This document shows positions 42,522 to 51,593 of a DNA stretch of 64,000 bases, one piece after another. Source of the DNA: an uncultured Bacilli bacterium (GTDB lineage: Bacteria; Bacillota_I; Bacilli_A; RFN20; CAG-826); NCBI GenBank assembly GCA_934725985.1, contig CAKVCX010000002.1:248001-312000 (forward strand). The letters are read 5' to 3'. The position numbers and the translations under genes are program-made. The stretch's first letter is position 1; each line of letters starts with the position of its first letter. Below the pieces are notes generated by a model. It was not told where the DNA came from and ran no database searches. It saw only the letters and a list, made by a program, of their open reading frames with translations.

Positions 42522-43160
42522 ATGTATAAAGTAATAACTTTAAACCATTCCGCCGAACTTGGGATTACTTATTGTTTGCTAAACCAAAATAATCAATGCT
42601 TACTTTTTGATTTAGGTTATAACGAATCCGATTACATAGAAGAATATTTAAAAAAGCACGGATATAACTGCCTCGGTTTGTTCTTAACACACGGGCATTA
42701 TGACCACATAATGGGCTTGAATGAATTGAAAAGTCCTCAAAAGTTTCCAATATTTATCAGTAAAGACGATTATCGTTGCCTTTATTCGCCAAAATATAAT
42801 TTGTCTTCATTCCTAGACGGAGAACAATTGATAATTAATGATAAATTAAAAATTAATGAAATCGAAGAAGGGCATTTAAAATTAGATGATTTTGAATTAG
42901 AAGTAATCGCAACCCCATTTCATACAAAAGGGAGTGTCTGTTTCCTTTTTGAAAAAGAAAAGATTCTTTTTAGCGGGGATAGCTTGTTTCATTTAGGCAT
43001 TGGCAGAATGGATTTGCCTGGCAATGAGGCAAAAGAATTAAATAATTCATTAGATAAATTAAGAAAGTTGGACCCTTTGGTAAAGGTTTATCCTGGCCAT
43101 GGAAGTAGTTCTTCTATAGGCAACGAATTGAAATATAACCCTTATTTTAAGCGTTATTAA
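42522..43160 (+). CDS. Metallo-beta-lactamase fold hydrolase (YqgX / glyoxalase II-like)
   Basis: 212 residues. Metal ligands: THGHYDH (H57, H59, D61, H62), TPFHTKGS (His), FSGDSLFH (Asp) and YPGHGSSS (His), all in family order. The family includes hydroxyacylglutathione hydrolases and bacillithiol-linked enzymes; substrate cannot be set here. I use the ATG at 42522 (MYKVITLN), because the longer in-frame start at 42492 lies in the rpmG terminator. No ribosome site is visible before it. Confidence 0.85.
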   Translation: MYKVITLNHSAELGITYCLLNQNNQCLLFDLGYNESDYIEEYLKKHGYNCLGLFLTHGHYDHIMGLNELKSPQKFPIFISKDDYRCLYSPKYNLSSFLDGEQLIINDKLKINEIEEGHLKLDDFELEVIATPFHTKGSVCFLFEKEKILFSGDSLFHLGIGRMDLPGNEAKELNNSLDKLRKLDPLVKVYPGHGSSSSIGNELKYNPYFKRY

Positions 43161-43189
43161 GAAAAATAATGGTTTATAAGATACTCTTG

Positions 43190-43206
43190 TTGGTATAAAA
43201 TACCAA
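43190..43206 (+). promoter_or_regulatory. Palindrome over the efp -10 region
   Basis: TTGGTAT - AAA - ATACCAA is a perfect inverted repeat. Its centre includes TATAAA/TAAAAT, a plausible -10 about 35-50 nt before the efp ATG, so it could be an operator or merely a symmetrical -10 region. The -35 is weak. Confidence 0.45.
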
Positions 43207-43240
43207 TGCCTTTATTTTCTGGGCGAGGAGAAATTATTAG

Positions 43241-43801
43241 ATGATTAACGTTACTGAATTAAGACCTGGCAATTACTTCATTGATGAAGGAAATCTCTAC
43301 CAAGTCATTGACATTCTTCTTAACAAAACAGCCATGAGGAAGATGGTTGCCAAGGTAAAAGTAAAGAATTTACGTACTGGAGCCATTATTGAATTAGCTA
43401 GAAACTCTGGTTATGGGGTTGAAGACGTTCATATTGATAAGAAAGTCATGCAATATCTTTATGATACCGGAGAGACACTTTGCTTTATGGATGGCAAGAC
43501 TTATGAACAAATCGAATTACCAAAGAACAATTTAGAGCATGAAATTCCTTTCCTTGCTCCTAATAGCGAAGTAACCATTATTTCTTATGATGATGAAGTT
43601 CTCGGCGTTCAACTTCCGGCCAAAGCTATTTTAACAGTTGTCGAATGTGAACCTGGAGTCAGGGGAGATACCATTTCTAATGGTGGGTCTAAAGATGCCG
43701 TTTTGGAAACTGGCATGAAGATTCGCGTTCCTTTATTCATTAATCAAGGCGATAAGATTGCCGTTGATACTGCAACCGGCAAATATGACGGCAGGGCCTA
43801 A
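43241..43801 (+). CDS. efp: Elongation factor P
   Basis: 186 residues, standard three-domain length. EF-P relieves ribosome stalling at polyproline. The N-terminal loop reads NKTAMRKMVAKVKVKNLRTG (28-47) where most bacteria have KPGKG, so ungapped alignment with E. coli puts Met32 at the modified Lys34 site. The rest is typical (EVTIISYDDEVLGVQLPAKAILTVVECEPGVRGDT, and the C-terminal KIRVPLFINQGDKIAVDT). GAGGAG precedes the start. The same loop form is, from memory, found in mycoplasmal EF-P. Confidence 0.96.
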   Translation: MINVTELRPGNYFIDEGNLYQVIDILLNKTAMRKMVAKVKVKNLRTGAIIELARNSGYGVEDVHIDKKVMQYLYDTGETLCFMDGKTYEQIELPKNNLEHEIPFLAPNSEVTIISYDDEVLGVQLPAKAILTVVECEPGVRGDTISNGGSKDAVLETGMKIRVPLFINQGDKIAVDTATGKYDGRA

Positions 43802-43806
43802 TCGAG

Positions 43807-44040
43807 ATGTTTTTAATGTCTTGGGATGGCGGATGGTTTGGATTAGTCATCGGTGCCTTAGTAATTGGATTGGTCGTTGGGTTCTTGGGGGCAAGAAAAC
43901 TTATTAAAAAAGAATTGGAGAAGAATCCTCCAATTAATGAAAAAATGATTAGGGCCATGTTCCTTCAAATGGGCAGGAAACCAACTGAAGCTAACATTAG
44001 AGCCGTCATGAATTCAATGAAGAAAAACAATAACTTATAA
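43807..44040 (+). CDS. UPF0154 / YneF family membrane protein
   Basis: 77 residues. A membrane helix (about 10-28, WFGLVIGALVIGLVVGFLGARK) leads to the family block KKELEKNPPINEKMIRAMFLQMGRKPTEANIRAVMNSMKK. The function of YneF is unknown; it is a conserved Bacillota/Mollicutes protein. It starts 5 nt after efp. An ATG at 43816 is an alternative start. A strong terminator follows. Confidence 0.88.
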   Translation: MFLMSWDGGWFGLVIGALVIGLVVGFLGARKLIKKELEKNPPINEKMIRAMFLQMGRKPTEANIRAVMNSMKKNNNL

Positions 44041-44056
44041 TAAAAAAGGGATTGTA

Positions 44057-44083
44057 GCAGTCGAGCACTCGACTGCTTTTTTT
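44057..44083 (+). terminator. Terminator of efp-yneF
   Basis: GCAGTCGAG (44057-44065) and CTCGACTGC (44068-44076) form a 9-bp stem, followed by TTTTTTT to 44083. Confidence 0.93.
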
Positions 44084-44331
44084 ATTTAAATCGTTCCATT
44101 CAAATGGATTCATTTTTTTGAATAATTATCCAAGGTCTAAAATTGTTATATGTTTAATTTGAACATTTAAAAAGAGGCAGGGGATGAAGGGGTAAATTAT
44201 TAATTTTATTATGTGTTTCTGTTATATTATTTTGAATATTGCTGCATTGACTAAAATTAGTTAATTTATTCTTTTGTCAAAATATTGTAAAAATAATGTC
44301 AATGAAAAACATCGATATAATCAAATAAAAA
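44084..44331. other. Non-coding AT-rich stretch between yneF and plsY
   Basis: Together with the flanking terminators this is the longest gene-free part of the window (44041-44399). I see no reading frame with a ribosome site and no tRNA-like fold. There is a weak TCCATT/AATGGA hairpin near 44095-44108 followed by Ts, and a purine-rich patch with AGGCAGGGGATGAAGGGG near 44176-44193. It may simply separate convergent transcripts. Confidence 0.6.
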
Positions 44332-44363
44332 TGAGTATTAAACTTATTCACATTTAATACTCA
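44332..44363 (-). terminator. plsY terminator
   Basis: Perfect 11-bp inverted repeat TGAGTATTAAA / TTTAATACTCA (44332-44342 and 44353-44363) around a 10-nt loop. On the minus strand it is followed by TTTTTATTT. The loop contains TTATTCACA, a chance DnaA-box-like word. Confidence 0.82.
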
Positions 44364-44378
44364 CATAGATATATAATA

Positions 44379-44395
44379 TACTAATAAACTACTAA
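44379..44395 (-). repeat. TTAGTA tandem element (2 copies, 11-nt period)
   Basis: Minus strand: TTAGTA-GTTTA-TTAGTA directly after the plsY stop codon and before its terminator. Same 17-nt sequence as the element after parC (49809-49825). Confidence 0.7.
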
Positions 44396-44399
44396 AATA

Positions 44400-45128
44400 C
44401 TACTTTAGCCATGTTACTTTGCTTTCAGTACCGTTTTTAATTCTATTTATATTTTCCTTATGCCTATATATGATAAGCAGGCTAATTAAAGTATTCATAG
44501 TCGCGAATTCAAAACCTATTTTAGGAAAAACAAGAAAACCAAAACTCCAAGTTAAATTAATTGATGAATAGGAAAGACAATAACAAGAAATGGCAATAAT
44601 CCAACTTGCTATAGATAGGGTAACGCTTGTAAGAATAGAAGAAAGCGAGACCATCTTTTTTCTTTTTAAGAAAAGGAAGAACATCAAATCGCATCCAAAC
44701 AATATTGGCGAGATCGATCCATTAAGCCCTAAAGTCGATGCAACCCCTTTTCCTCCTTGTAATTTTAAGAATATCGAATAACAATGTCCGATAATAGAAA
44801 AGAAAGCCGCGCCAAAATAAAATAAAGGCTTCGCATCATAACCTTGCCATATAAAATAGTTTTCAATTCCTGTAAATTCAAGGATTGCAAATACTATATA
44901 TAAAGATGCAATCGTTTTAAGCATGTCTAAAAAGGTAACCAATATTCCTATTTTCTTGCCCAAGACCCTGCCTGAGTTTGTCCCTCCGCTGTTATGCGAA
45001 TAGTAATCTCTAGGATCTTTTTTATAAAATAATTTACCTATTATGACCCCGTTGGGGATAGAGCCTAAAAGGTAGCCAAATATCATAGAAAGAATAAAGG
45101 CTAGCGAGTTAATTAAATATACTTCCAT
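44400..45128 (-). CDS. plsY: Glycerol-3-phosphate acyltransferase PlsY
   Basis: 242 residues, polytopic membrane enzyme that acylates glycerol 3-phosphate from acyl-phosphate. Motif GYLLGSIPNGVIIGKLFYKKDPRDYYSHNSGGTNSGRVLGKKIG (motif 1) and LQGGKGVAST (motif 2) are present. The second ATG (45128) is preferred, as GGAG lies 7 nt upstream. Divergent from parE; the plsY-parE-parC neighbourhood is a Bacillota trait and helps identify the topoisomerase as IV. Confidence 0.94.
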   Translation of the reverse strand: MEVYLINSLAFILSMIFGYLLGSIPNGVIIGKLFYKKDPRDYYSHNSGGTNSGRVLGKKIGILVTFLDMLKTIASLYIVFAILEFTGIENYFIWQGYDAKPLFYFGAAFFSIIGHCYSIFLKLQGGKGVASTLGLNGSISPILFGCDLMFFLFLKRKKMVSLSSILTSVTLSIASWIIAISCYCLSYSSINLTWSFGFLVFPKIGFEFATMNTLISLLIIYRHKENINRIKNGTESKVTWLK

Positions 45129-45191
45129 CATTAAACTCCATATCTAGAAAATTATGACTCATTCATACTTATTTTTAAAGAAATCTTGCGT

Positions 45192-45197
45192 TATAAT
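45192..45197 (+). promoter_or_regulatory. -10 box of parE-parC
   Basis: TATAAT at 45192-45197, about 27 nt before the parE ATG. The -35 is poor and no clear ribosome site precedes the start (only CGGA). Confidence 0.55.
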
Positions 45198-45224
45198 GTG
45201 CGAGTAATAAACGGATTTTTCTAA

Positions 45225-47171
45225 ATGCAAGACATATTAGCAGCAGAGAAGCAATATACTTCAGACAACATTGAAGTATTATCTGAACTTGAAGGGGTTA
45301 GGAAACGCCCCGGCATGTATATAGGCTCAACAAATTCCCAGGGCCTTCATCATTTGGTATGGGAAATAGTAGACAATGGGGTCGACGAGGCCGTTAATGG
45401 CTATGGTGATCGCGTTTATGTTACCATCCATAAAGACGGTTCGATATCCGTTGAAGATGAAGGTAGGGGCATTCCAGTCGATGTTCATAAAGAAACCGGC
45501 ATTCCTGCCGTTCAATTGGTTTATTCTACTCTTCATTCTGGTGGAAAATTTAGCAGTAAGGCTTATTCTACTTCGGCTGGATTACACGGAGTAGGCGCGA
45601 CTGTTACAAACGCTTTGTCTGAGTGGATAGACATTACTGTTTTTAGAGATGGTAAAATACATCACCTTCGTTTTGAACACGGCGGTAAGCTAGTGACTCC
45701 TCTAGAAGTTATTGGTACTACTAAAAAACATGGTACTTTAGTTCATTTTAAGCCCGATAAAACGATATTCTCAACCGTTGAATTCAAATGGGACACTATT
45801 TATAACCATCTTCAAGAAGAAGCTTTCTTGCTAAAGAAAGTTCACTTTTTCCTAAAAGATGAAAGAGCGAATTTGTCTCATGAGTTTTATTATGAAAATG
45901 GACTTAGAGAGTATGTTTCCATCTTAACCCAAAATAAGGAAAGAATAGGGGAAACGATAGATTTTGAAGACAATACATCTTATATAAAGATGGAACTTGC
46001 CCTTCAATGGTGTAGCAAAGATTATAATGAAAATGTCTATAGCTATGCCAACTCAGTCCGTACTCATGACGGCGGTACTCATGAAACTGGTTTAAAGACT
46101 GGCATTACCAAAGCCGTAAATGATTGGGCTTTGGAAAATGGTGTTATAAAAGAAAGCCAAAAGCTTGATGGCATGGATATTCGGGAAGGACTAACCGCTG
46201 TTATTTCGGTTAAGATCCCGGAAGATAAACTAGAATACGAAGGTCAAACAAAAGGTAAGTTAGGAACTCCCGATGCCTTGCCTTTAGTAAGCGATTTTGC
46301 GTATACAAATTTAGTCCATTATTTGGCTGAACATAAGAATTTTGCCATTGATTTGATACATAAATGCCAGGCATCTAAGCAAGCTAGAGACGCGGCAAGA
46401 AAAGCCAAAGAAAGTGCTAGAAGCGGCAAAAAGAAAAGCGTAGATGCCATTATTTCCGATAAATTGGCGGCCGCTCAATCTAAGGATTATAAAAATAACG
46501 AATTGTTTATAGTTGAAGGCGATTCAGCTGGAGGATCAGCTAAAACCGGAAGAGATAGGCTTCACCAGGCCATTTTGCCTTTAAGAGGTAAACCACTTAA
46601 TACCGATTCTGTTACGATGGAAAGAATGCTTCAAAATACTGAATTTTCAACCATCATTCAAACAATCGGGGCTGGAGTTGGGGCTGATTTTGACGTAGAA
46701 GACTCCCATTATGGCAAGATTATCATAATGACCGATGCTGATACGGACGGAGCCCATATTCAGATTCTTTTATTGACTTTCTTCTATAACTATATGAAGC
46801 CATTGATTACGAATGGGATGGTTTATATTGCTTGTCCTCCTTTATATAGGGTATATAAGAAATCTGATCCGAAGAAATTCGTTTATGCCTGGGATGAGAC
46901 TAGTTTAGAAGAAGCTAAAGCTAAAATTGGAGCTGGTTACGGCATTAATAGATATAAAGGGTTAGGGGAGATGAATGCAGATCAACTTGCCGCAACGACA
47001 ATGAACAAGGCTACTAGACAGTTATTAAAAGTTCAAATCGATGATCCATTGGTAGTTGAAAAAAGGATTTCTGTCTTAATGGGAAATGACGCTTCGCAAA
47101 GAAGAATTTGGATTGAAGAAAATGTAAAATTCAATGATAAGGATTCCTTTATCGAGGAGGTTAAAAAATGA
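45225..47171 (+). CDS. parE: DNA topoisomerase IV subunit B
   Basis: 648 residues, GHKL ATPase. EIVDNGVDEA and DEGRGIP (N and G1 boxes), YTSAGLHGVGATVTNALS (G2). The TOPRIM domain has EGDSAGGSAKTGRDR and IMTDADTDGAHIQ; DADTDGAHIQ, rather than the gyrase form DADVDGAHIR, with IQTIGAGVG, marks ParE. It also sits beside plsY and parC. Topo IV decatenates daughter chromosomes, fitting a location near the terminus. Its stop overlaps parC by 4 nt. Confidence 0.95.
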   Translation: MQDILAAEKQYTSDNIEVLSELEGVRKRPGMYIGSTNSQGLHHLVWEIVDNGVDEAVNGYGDRVYVTIHKDGSISVEDEGRGIPVDVHKETGIPAVQLVYSTLHSGGKFSSKAYSTSAGLHGVGATVTNALSEWIDITVFRDGKIHHLRFEHGGKLVTPLEVIGTTKKHGTLVHFKPDKTIFSTVEFKWDTIYNHLQEEAFLLKKVHFFLKDERANLSHEFYYENGLREYVSILTQNKERIGETIDFEDNTSYIKMELALQWCSKDYNENVYSYANSVRTHDGGTHETGLKTGITKAVNDWALENGVIKESQKLDGMDIREGLTAVISVKIPEDKLEYEGQTKGKLGTPDALPLVSDFAYTNLVHYLAEHKNFAIDLIHKCQASKQARDAARKAKESARSGKKKSVDAIISDKLAAAQSKDYKNNELFIVEGDSAGGSAKTGRDRLHQAILPLRGKPLNTDSVTMERMLQNTEFSTIIQTIGAGVGADFDVEDSHYGKIIIMTDADTDGAHIQILLLTFFYNYMKPLITNGMVYIACPPLYRVYKKSDPKKFVYAWDETSLEEAKAKIGAGYGINRYKGLGEMNADQLAATTMNKATRQLLKVQIDDPLVVEKRISVLMGNDASQRRIWIEENVKFNDKDSFIEEVKK

Positions 47172-49786
47172 GCAAGAAAAAAGAAGTACCTTCTACAATA
47201 AAGGAAAATATATTGCCTAGTGCCTTAGATGAACTAATGGGCGATAGATTTGATATCTATGCCAAGGATGTTATTCAAGAAAGAGCCATTCCAGATGCTA
47301 GGGATGGGTTGAAACCAGTTCAAAGACGCATAATTTTTGCAATGTATAAAACTGGCAATACAATCGATAAACCAACCAAAAAATGCGCACATATTGTTGG
47401 CGAGGTTATGGGCAAGTATCACCCTCATGGCGACTCTTCGATTTATGATGCTTTAGTTAGAATGTCTCAATCTTGGAGAGTTAGATTGCCTTTAATCGAC
47501 TTTCAGGGCAACAACGGCTCAATGGATGGCGATGGCGCTGCTGCTTATAGATATACCGAGGCTAGATTGAGTGCCGTTTCTCAAGAATTGGTCCGTGATT
47601 TGGAAAAAGATACCTGTGATATGGGACTTACTTTCGATGATACTGAATTCGAACCCACGGTTTTACCGGCTCATTTTCCCAATATGTTAGTTAATGGTGC
47701 AAGCGGAATTGCTGTTGGCATTGCTACAGAAATACCTCCACATAATTTAAATGAAATTACCGATTCTGTTACTTATAGGATAATGCATCCTAATTGCCCA
47801 ATGGAAACTTTGATGCGTTTTGTTCCTGGCCCTGATTTCCCTACGGGTGGGATTATTTATAAAGGCTCTGGCTTGCAAGACATTTATACAAAAGGCAAAG
47901 GCAGGATTGATGTTGCTTCAAAATATGAAATTGTCGAAGGAAAAGACGGCTTAGTTCAAATTGTTATTAGCGAGATCCCTTACGGTGTGGTTAAAAGTTC
48001 GCTAGTTTATTCTATCGATAAGATTAGGCACGATAAAGAAATAGACGGCATTGACGAAGTCAGGGATGAATCGGATAAAAACGGTTTACGTGTTGTTGTT
48101 GACTTGAAAAAAGGGTTTAAGCCAGAAGCTATTTTGGCTTATTTGATGAGCAAGACGCAATTAAGGTCGTCTTATAGTGCCAATATGGTAGCTATTGTCG
48201 ATGGTAGACCACAGACTTTAAACTTGCTTTCTTATTGCGATACCTATATTGCCCATCAAAAAGAAGTATGGACTAGAAGGCTAAATTTTGACTTAAAAAA
48301 ATGCAAAGGAAGGCTATCGATTGTTGAAGGGCTAATCAAAGCCGCTTCAATAATCAATGAAGTAATCGCTATTATTAGAAAAAGTAAAGACAAAGCTGAT
48401 TCTAAGCTTAACTTAGAAAAAGAATATGGTTTCCTACCTGATCAAAGCGAAGCTATCGTCATGATGCCTCTTTATAAATTAAGTCACACCGACATTGAAG
48501 TCTTGCTTAATGAGAAGAATAGCTTAAACGAACAAATTAACTCTATTGTTGAACTTTTAGAAAGCGAAGAAAAACTAGATAAGGCCATAGCGGCAGATTT
48601 AAAACGCATTGCCAAAGAATATGGAGATTCTAGAAGGACTTTGATTGAAGAAGAAAACCTTGAACTAAGGCAAGTAAATAAGCGTGATTTAATCGCCAAG
48701 GAAGAAGTCATGGTTGTCATTACTAAAGATGGCTACGTCAAACGTTCCTCCCTTGCCTCTTGGAAGGGCTCAAATGGTCATAATGGAACTTATCCCGGAT
48801 TAAAAGGAGGGGATAGCCTAGTTTATGATGGGGCTGCCTTGACTACGGATTTTCTTTTGCTTTTTACTAGCAAGGGTCAATATATCTATTTGCCTGTCCA
48901 TTTATTAAAAGTAGGTAAGTGGTTAGACGAAGGATTCCATATTAATTATGCCGTCTCTTTGTCTCCGAATGAAAAGATAGTAAAAGCCATGGCCGTAAGG
49001 AAATTTAGAGAAGACTTAAATGTTGTAATAGTTTCTAAAAATGGTCAGATTAAAAGAAGCAAGCTTTCTTCTTTCCCAGTTACACGTACAAATAGACCTG
49101 TCAAGGCCATGAAACTTCTTGGCAATGATGAGGTAGCCTCAGTTTGTTTGACTTCCGGCAACTCTAATTTGCTTTTACTAAGCGAGAACGGGCTTGCTAC
49201 TATGTATAATGAAAACGAAATTAGTATTACTTCCAATGGATCAAGCGGGATTAAAGCTGCTAGTTTCCATGGGGCAAACATTGTTTCTATTTTGCCTTTT
49301 GATCCTAACTCTAATGGCAAAATCCTTTTGCTTACCGATTTAGGGGTAACTAGGGTTTTGTCTAGTTCAAATGTTACGGTAACAAGTAGGCTATTAAGAG
49401 CAACAACTATATTTAAAACATTTAAAAAAGAACCCCATAAATTGGTTTATGCCGATTTAGTAGGAGATAAAAAAGCCCCATTTGTCTTAAAGTCAACCCT
49501 ATCTAATGGCAACTATATAGATATTACTTACCCTGATTTCTTTTTGACTCCCATGGATAAGGTTGTTAAAGTCGAAAAAAGCCTTCCTAAAGGAACAACT
49601 ATTGTCTCTGTCAATTTACTAGATAAAGAAGTAGTTACCGATGAAATTAAATCTTATAAGCCTATAGAAAAGGATCCTACTCTAGATAAAACTAATACCT
49701 CTTTTGATAAAGCTGACTCAAAAGAAGAAGATAAAAGCATCGAAGAGAAATTCGAACAAATATCAATATTTGACGACGATTTTTAA
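47168..49786 (+). CDS. parC: DNA topoisomerase IV subunit A
   Basis: 872 residues. Catalytic Tyr in AAYRYTEARLS; quinolone-determining region KYHPHGDSSIYDALVRMSQ with Ser and Asp at the usual resistance positions. DNA-binding and beta-propeller C-terminal domain follow, ending in an acidic tail (about 830-872). Slightly longer than most ParC because of this tail. Starts ATGA within the parE stop, so subunits are co-translated. GGAGG precedes the start. Confidence 0.95.
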   Translation: MSKKKEVPSTIKENILPSALDELMGDRFDIYAKDVIQERAIPDARDGLKPVQRRIIFAMYKTGNTIDKPTKKCAHIVGEVMGKYHPHGDSSIYDALVRMSQSWRVRLPLIDFQGNNGSMDGDGAAAYRYTEARLSAVSQELVRDLEKDTCDMGLTFDDTEFEPTVLPAHFPNMLVNGASGIAVGIATEIPPHNLNEITDSVTYRIMHPNCPMETLMRFVPGPDFPTGGIIYKGSGLQDIYTKGKGRIDVASKYEIVEGKDGLVQIVISEIPYGVVKSSLVYSIDKIRHDKEIDGIDEVRDESDKNGLRVVVDLKKGFKPEAILAYLMSKTQLRSSYSANMVAIVDGRPQTLNLLSYCDTYIAHQKEVWTRRLNFDLKKCKGRLSIVEGLIKAASIINEVIAIIRKSKDKADSKLNLEKEYGFLPDQSEAIVMMPLYKLSHTDIEVLLNEKNSLNEQINSIVELLESEEKLDKAIAADLKRIAKEYGDSRRTLIEEENLELRQVNKRDLIAKEEVMVVITKDGYVKRSSLASWKGSNGHNGTYPGLKGGDSLVYDGAALTTDFLLLFTSKGQYIYLPVHLLKVGKWLDEGFHINYAVSLSPNEKIVKAMAVRKFREDLNVVIVSKNGQIKRSKLSSFPVTRTNRPVKAMKLLGNDEVASVCLTSGNSNLLLLSENGLATMYNENEISITSNGSSGIKAASFHGANIVSILPFDPNSNGKILLLTDLGVTRVLSSSNVTVTSRLLRATTIFKTFKKEPHKLVYADLVGDKKAPFVLKSTLSNGNYIDITYPDFFLTPMDKVVKVEKSLPKGTTIVSVNLLDKEVVTDEIKSYKPIEKDPTLDKTNTSFDKADSKEEDKSIEEKFEQISIFDDDF

Positions 49787-49808
49787 TAAGTAATAAATTA
49801 GATATTTA

Positions 49809-49825
49809 TTAGTAGTTTATTAGTA
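49809..49825 (+). repeat. TTAGTA tandem element (2 copies, 11-nt period)
   Basis: Plus strand: TTAGTA-GTTTA-TTAGTA 22 nt after the parC stop, identical over 17 nt to the copy behind plsY. A T-rich run follows but no clear stem. Confidence 0.7.
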
Positions 49826-49878
49826 TTTGTTTTTTATCGATTAATTCTAGCTTTTTCTTAAAAAATGCCATTCTTTAA

Positions 49879-49907
49879 TTAACATTAAATTAGTTTTAAT
49901 GTATTAT
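49879..49907 (+). promoter_or_regulatory. Sigma-A promoter of the yqeG operon, leaderless architecture
   Basis: TTAACA (49879-49884), exactly 17 nt, TATTAT (49902-49907), then only 6 nt to the yqeG ATG. Transcription is predicted to start at the A of ATG. Confidence 0.72.
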
Positions 49908-49913
49908 TGGATT

Positions 49914-50450
49914 ATGCTAAAAAGATTTATTCCTTATGCTTATGAAAAATCTATATTCGATATAGATGTTAATGATTTAGCTAGCTTAGGTATAAAAGCA
50001 GTTTTAACGGATTTGGATAATACTTTGATTACTTATGATGAGAATGGTCCTAACGAAAAAGTAAAAGAGTTGAAGAACAAACTAAATGAATTTGGTATCA
50101 ACCTTATTGTTTGTTCTAATAACAAAGGGAAAAGGGTTAATCATTTTTCTTCTTTACTCGGAGTTAGTTATGGATCGTTTTTACGAAAGCCCTTTTCTGG
50201 ACCTTTAAGAAAAATGATGAAAGAAAATGGGCTTAGCAAGGAATCGACCTTAATGGTAGGTGATCAAATTATGACTGACCTCATATGCGGGAATGGAATT
50301 GGATTAAAGGTTATCTTGACCGAGCCTCTAGGAAAAAAAGAACCATTATGGACCAAAATTAATAGATGTTTTGACAAACCAATTAGAAAAAAAATGAAAA
50401 AGAAGGGACTACTTAAAAGCTTGAAGGAGAGAATCAATGGGAAGGTTTAA
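49914..50450 (+). CDS. yqeG: YqeG family HAD-type phosphatase
   Basis: 178 residues, HAD superfamily IIIA. Motif I LTDLDNTLIT (D33, D35), motif II VCSNN, motif III KPFSGPLRKMMKE and motif IV MVGDQIMTDLICGN. Specific substrate unknown. The family N terminus MLKRFIPYAYEKSIFDI fixes the start at 49914, with the promoter directly upstream and no ribosome site. It heads the yqeG-yqeH-yhbY-nadD/yqeK-rsfS operon and overlaps yqeH by 14 nt. Confidence 0.93.
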   Translation: MLKRFIPYAYEKSIFDIDVNDLASLGIKAVLTDLDNTLITYDENGPNEKVKELKNKLNEFGINLIVCSNNKGKRVNHFSSLLGVSYGSFLRKPFSGPLRKMMKENGLSKESTLMVGDQIMTDLICGNGIGLKVILTEPLGKKEPLWTKINRCFDKPIRKKMKKKGLLKSLKERINGKV

Positions 50451-51582
50451 TTTTGTTAAACGTTGCTTTAATTGCGGGTCGATTTTGCAATGCGAGCATA
50501 AAGATCAAGATGGATATATAGATGAGTCTTTGTTTAGCAAAAACGAGGAAGTACCTTTATTTTGTAAGAAGTGCTGGGATGAGCAACGTTATAACTTCTC
50601 TCCCAAATCCCCCAGTGTTTCAAAAGACTATTTGTCGATGCTTTTGGACGCCCAGGCTAGCGATGCCTTAATTGTTTATCTTGTCGATTTGTTTTCTTTT
50701 GAATCTAGCTTTGCCCCTGAGGTAAATTCAATTTTGGACGGACTTAATATATTAGTTATTGGCAACAAAAGGGATTTGCTTCCTTCCTTTATTAATGACG
50801 ACTTGTTAAAAGAATACGTTGCCCATAGGTTTAGGGTTGCAAAGATTAATTTATCTTCTTCTGATGTAATATTGTCTAGTCTATCTTCTTCTTGCAACGT
50901 TGAAGAAATCTCTTCTTTAATAGAAAAGAGAAGAAAAAAGCACGACGTTTATATCATTGGAAGTGTGGGCGCAGGGAAAACATTGCTACTATCTTCTTTT
51001 TTAAGAAGTTTTAAAAACAAATCCCTTCATCCGATTCAATCAAAAGAATATGGAAAGACAAATATAAAAGTAATGCAGATACCTTTGGACTCGACTTCCT
51101 ATATGTATGATACCCCTGGTATTTCAATTAATAATTCCTTACTGTCTATTTTAAGTTTTGATCAAATAAAGAACGTTTATCCAGACTCTAAGATTAAACT
51201 AAGACGTACTTTCTTATCTAAAAACGACTCTTTGTTTTTAGGAGGACTTGTTAAAATTGAACTATTAGACGGAGAAAAGACTCTTGTCTATTTATCATTT
51301 TCACCCAAATTAAAAATAGATAAAAAGGCAAAAAAGAAGAATGAAAAAACTGACTATTTTTTCTCCGCGATAGAAAAAGGCATTTTAGAACCTACTCTTA
51401 ATGTATATAATGGTCCATCTTCTTTTGACTGTTTCGATTTGGAAATAAAAGAAGAAGGATTAAGGGATATAGGCGTGGAGGGCTTAGGATTTATAACCTT
51501 TGAAGGAAAAAATCAAACATTTAGAATCTATGTGCCAAAAGGAGTCGCCTTGTATCAAAGTAGAACGAAATTGGTAAAATAA
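50437..51582 (+). CDS. yqeH: Ribosome assembly GTPase YqeH
   Basis: 381 residues, circularly permuted GTPase needed for 30S assembly. N-terminal zinc finger C10/C13 and C43/C46. G4 NKRD (110-113) comes before G1 GSVGAGKT (175-182), then YDTPGI (G3), proving the permutation. GGAG at 50426-50429 precedes the start inside yqeG. The C-terminal domain is about 280-381. Confidence 0.95.
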   Translation: MGRFNFVKRCFNCGSILQCEHKDQDGYIDESLFSKNEEVPLFCKKCWDEQRYNFSPKSPSVSKDYLSMLLDAQASDALIVYLVDLFSFESSFAPEVNSILDGLNILVIGNKRDLLPSFINDDLLKEYVAHRFRVAKINLSSSDVILSSLSSSCNVEEISSLIEKRRKKHDVYIIGSVGAGKTLLLSSFLRSFKNKSLHPIQSKEYGKTNIKVMQIPLDSTSYMYDTPGISINNSLLSILSFDQIKNVYPDSKIKLRRTFLSKNDSLFLGGLVKIELLDGEKTLVYLSFSPKLKIDKKAKKKNEKTDYFFSAIEKGILEPTLNVYNGPSSFDCFDLEIKEEGLRDIGVEGLGFITFEGKNQTFRIYVPKGVALYQSRTKLVK

Positions 51583-51593
51583 GGGAAAGAATT

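Noticed and set aside
44344..44352. TTATTCACA, a DnaA-box-like word upstream of parE, read as a possible oriC
   Set aside because: It is a single copy in the loop of the plsY terminator, there is no dnaA or dnaN nearby, and the topoisomerase genes are parE/parC. The dif site indicates the terminus, not the origin.
45225..49786. First reading of the topoisomerase pair as gyrB-gyrA
   Set aside because: DADTDGAHIQ and IQTIGAGVG in the B subunit are ParE-type, and plsY lies beside it as in Bacillota plsY-parE-parC.
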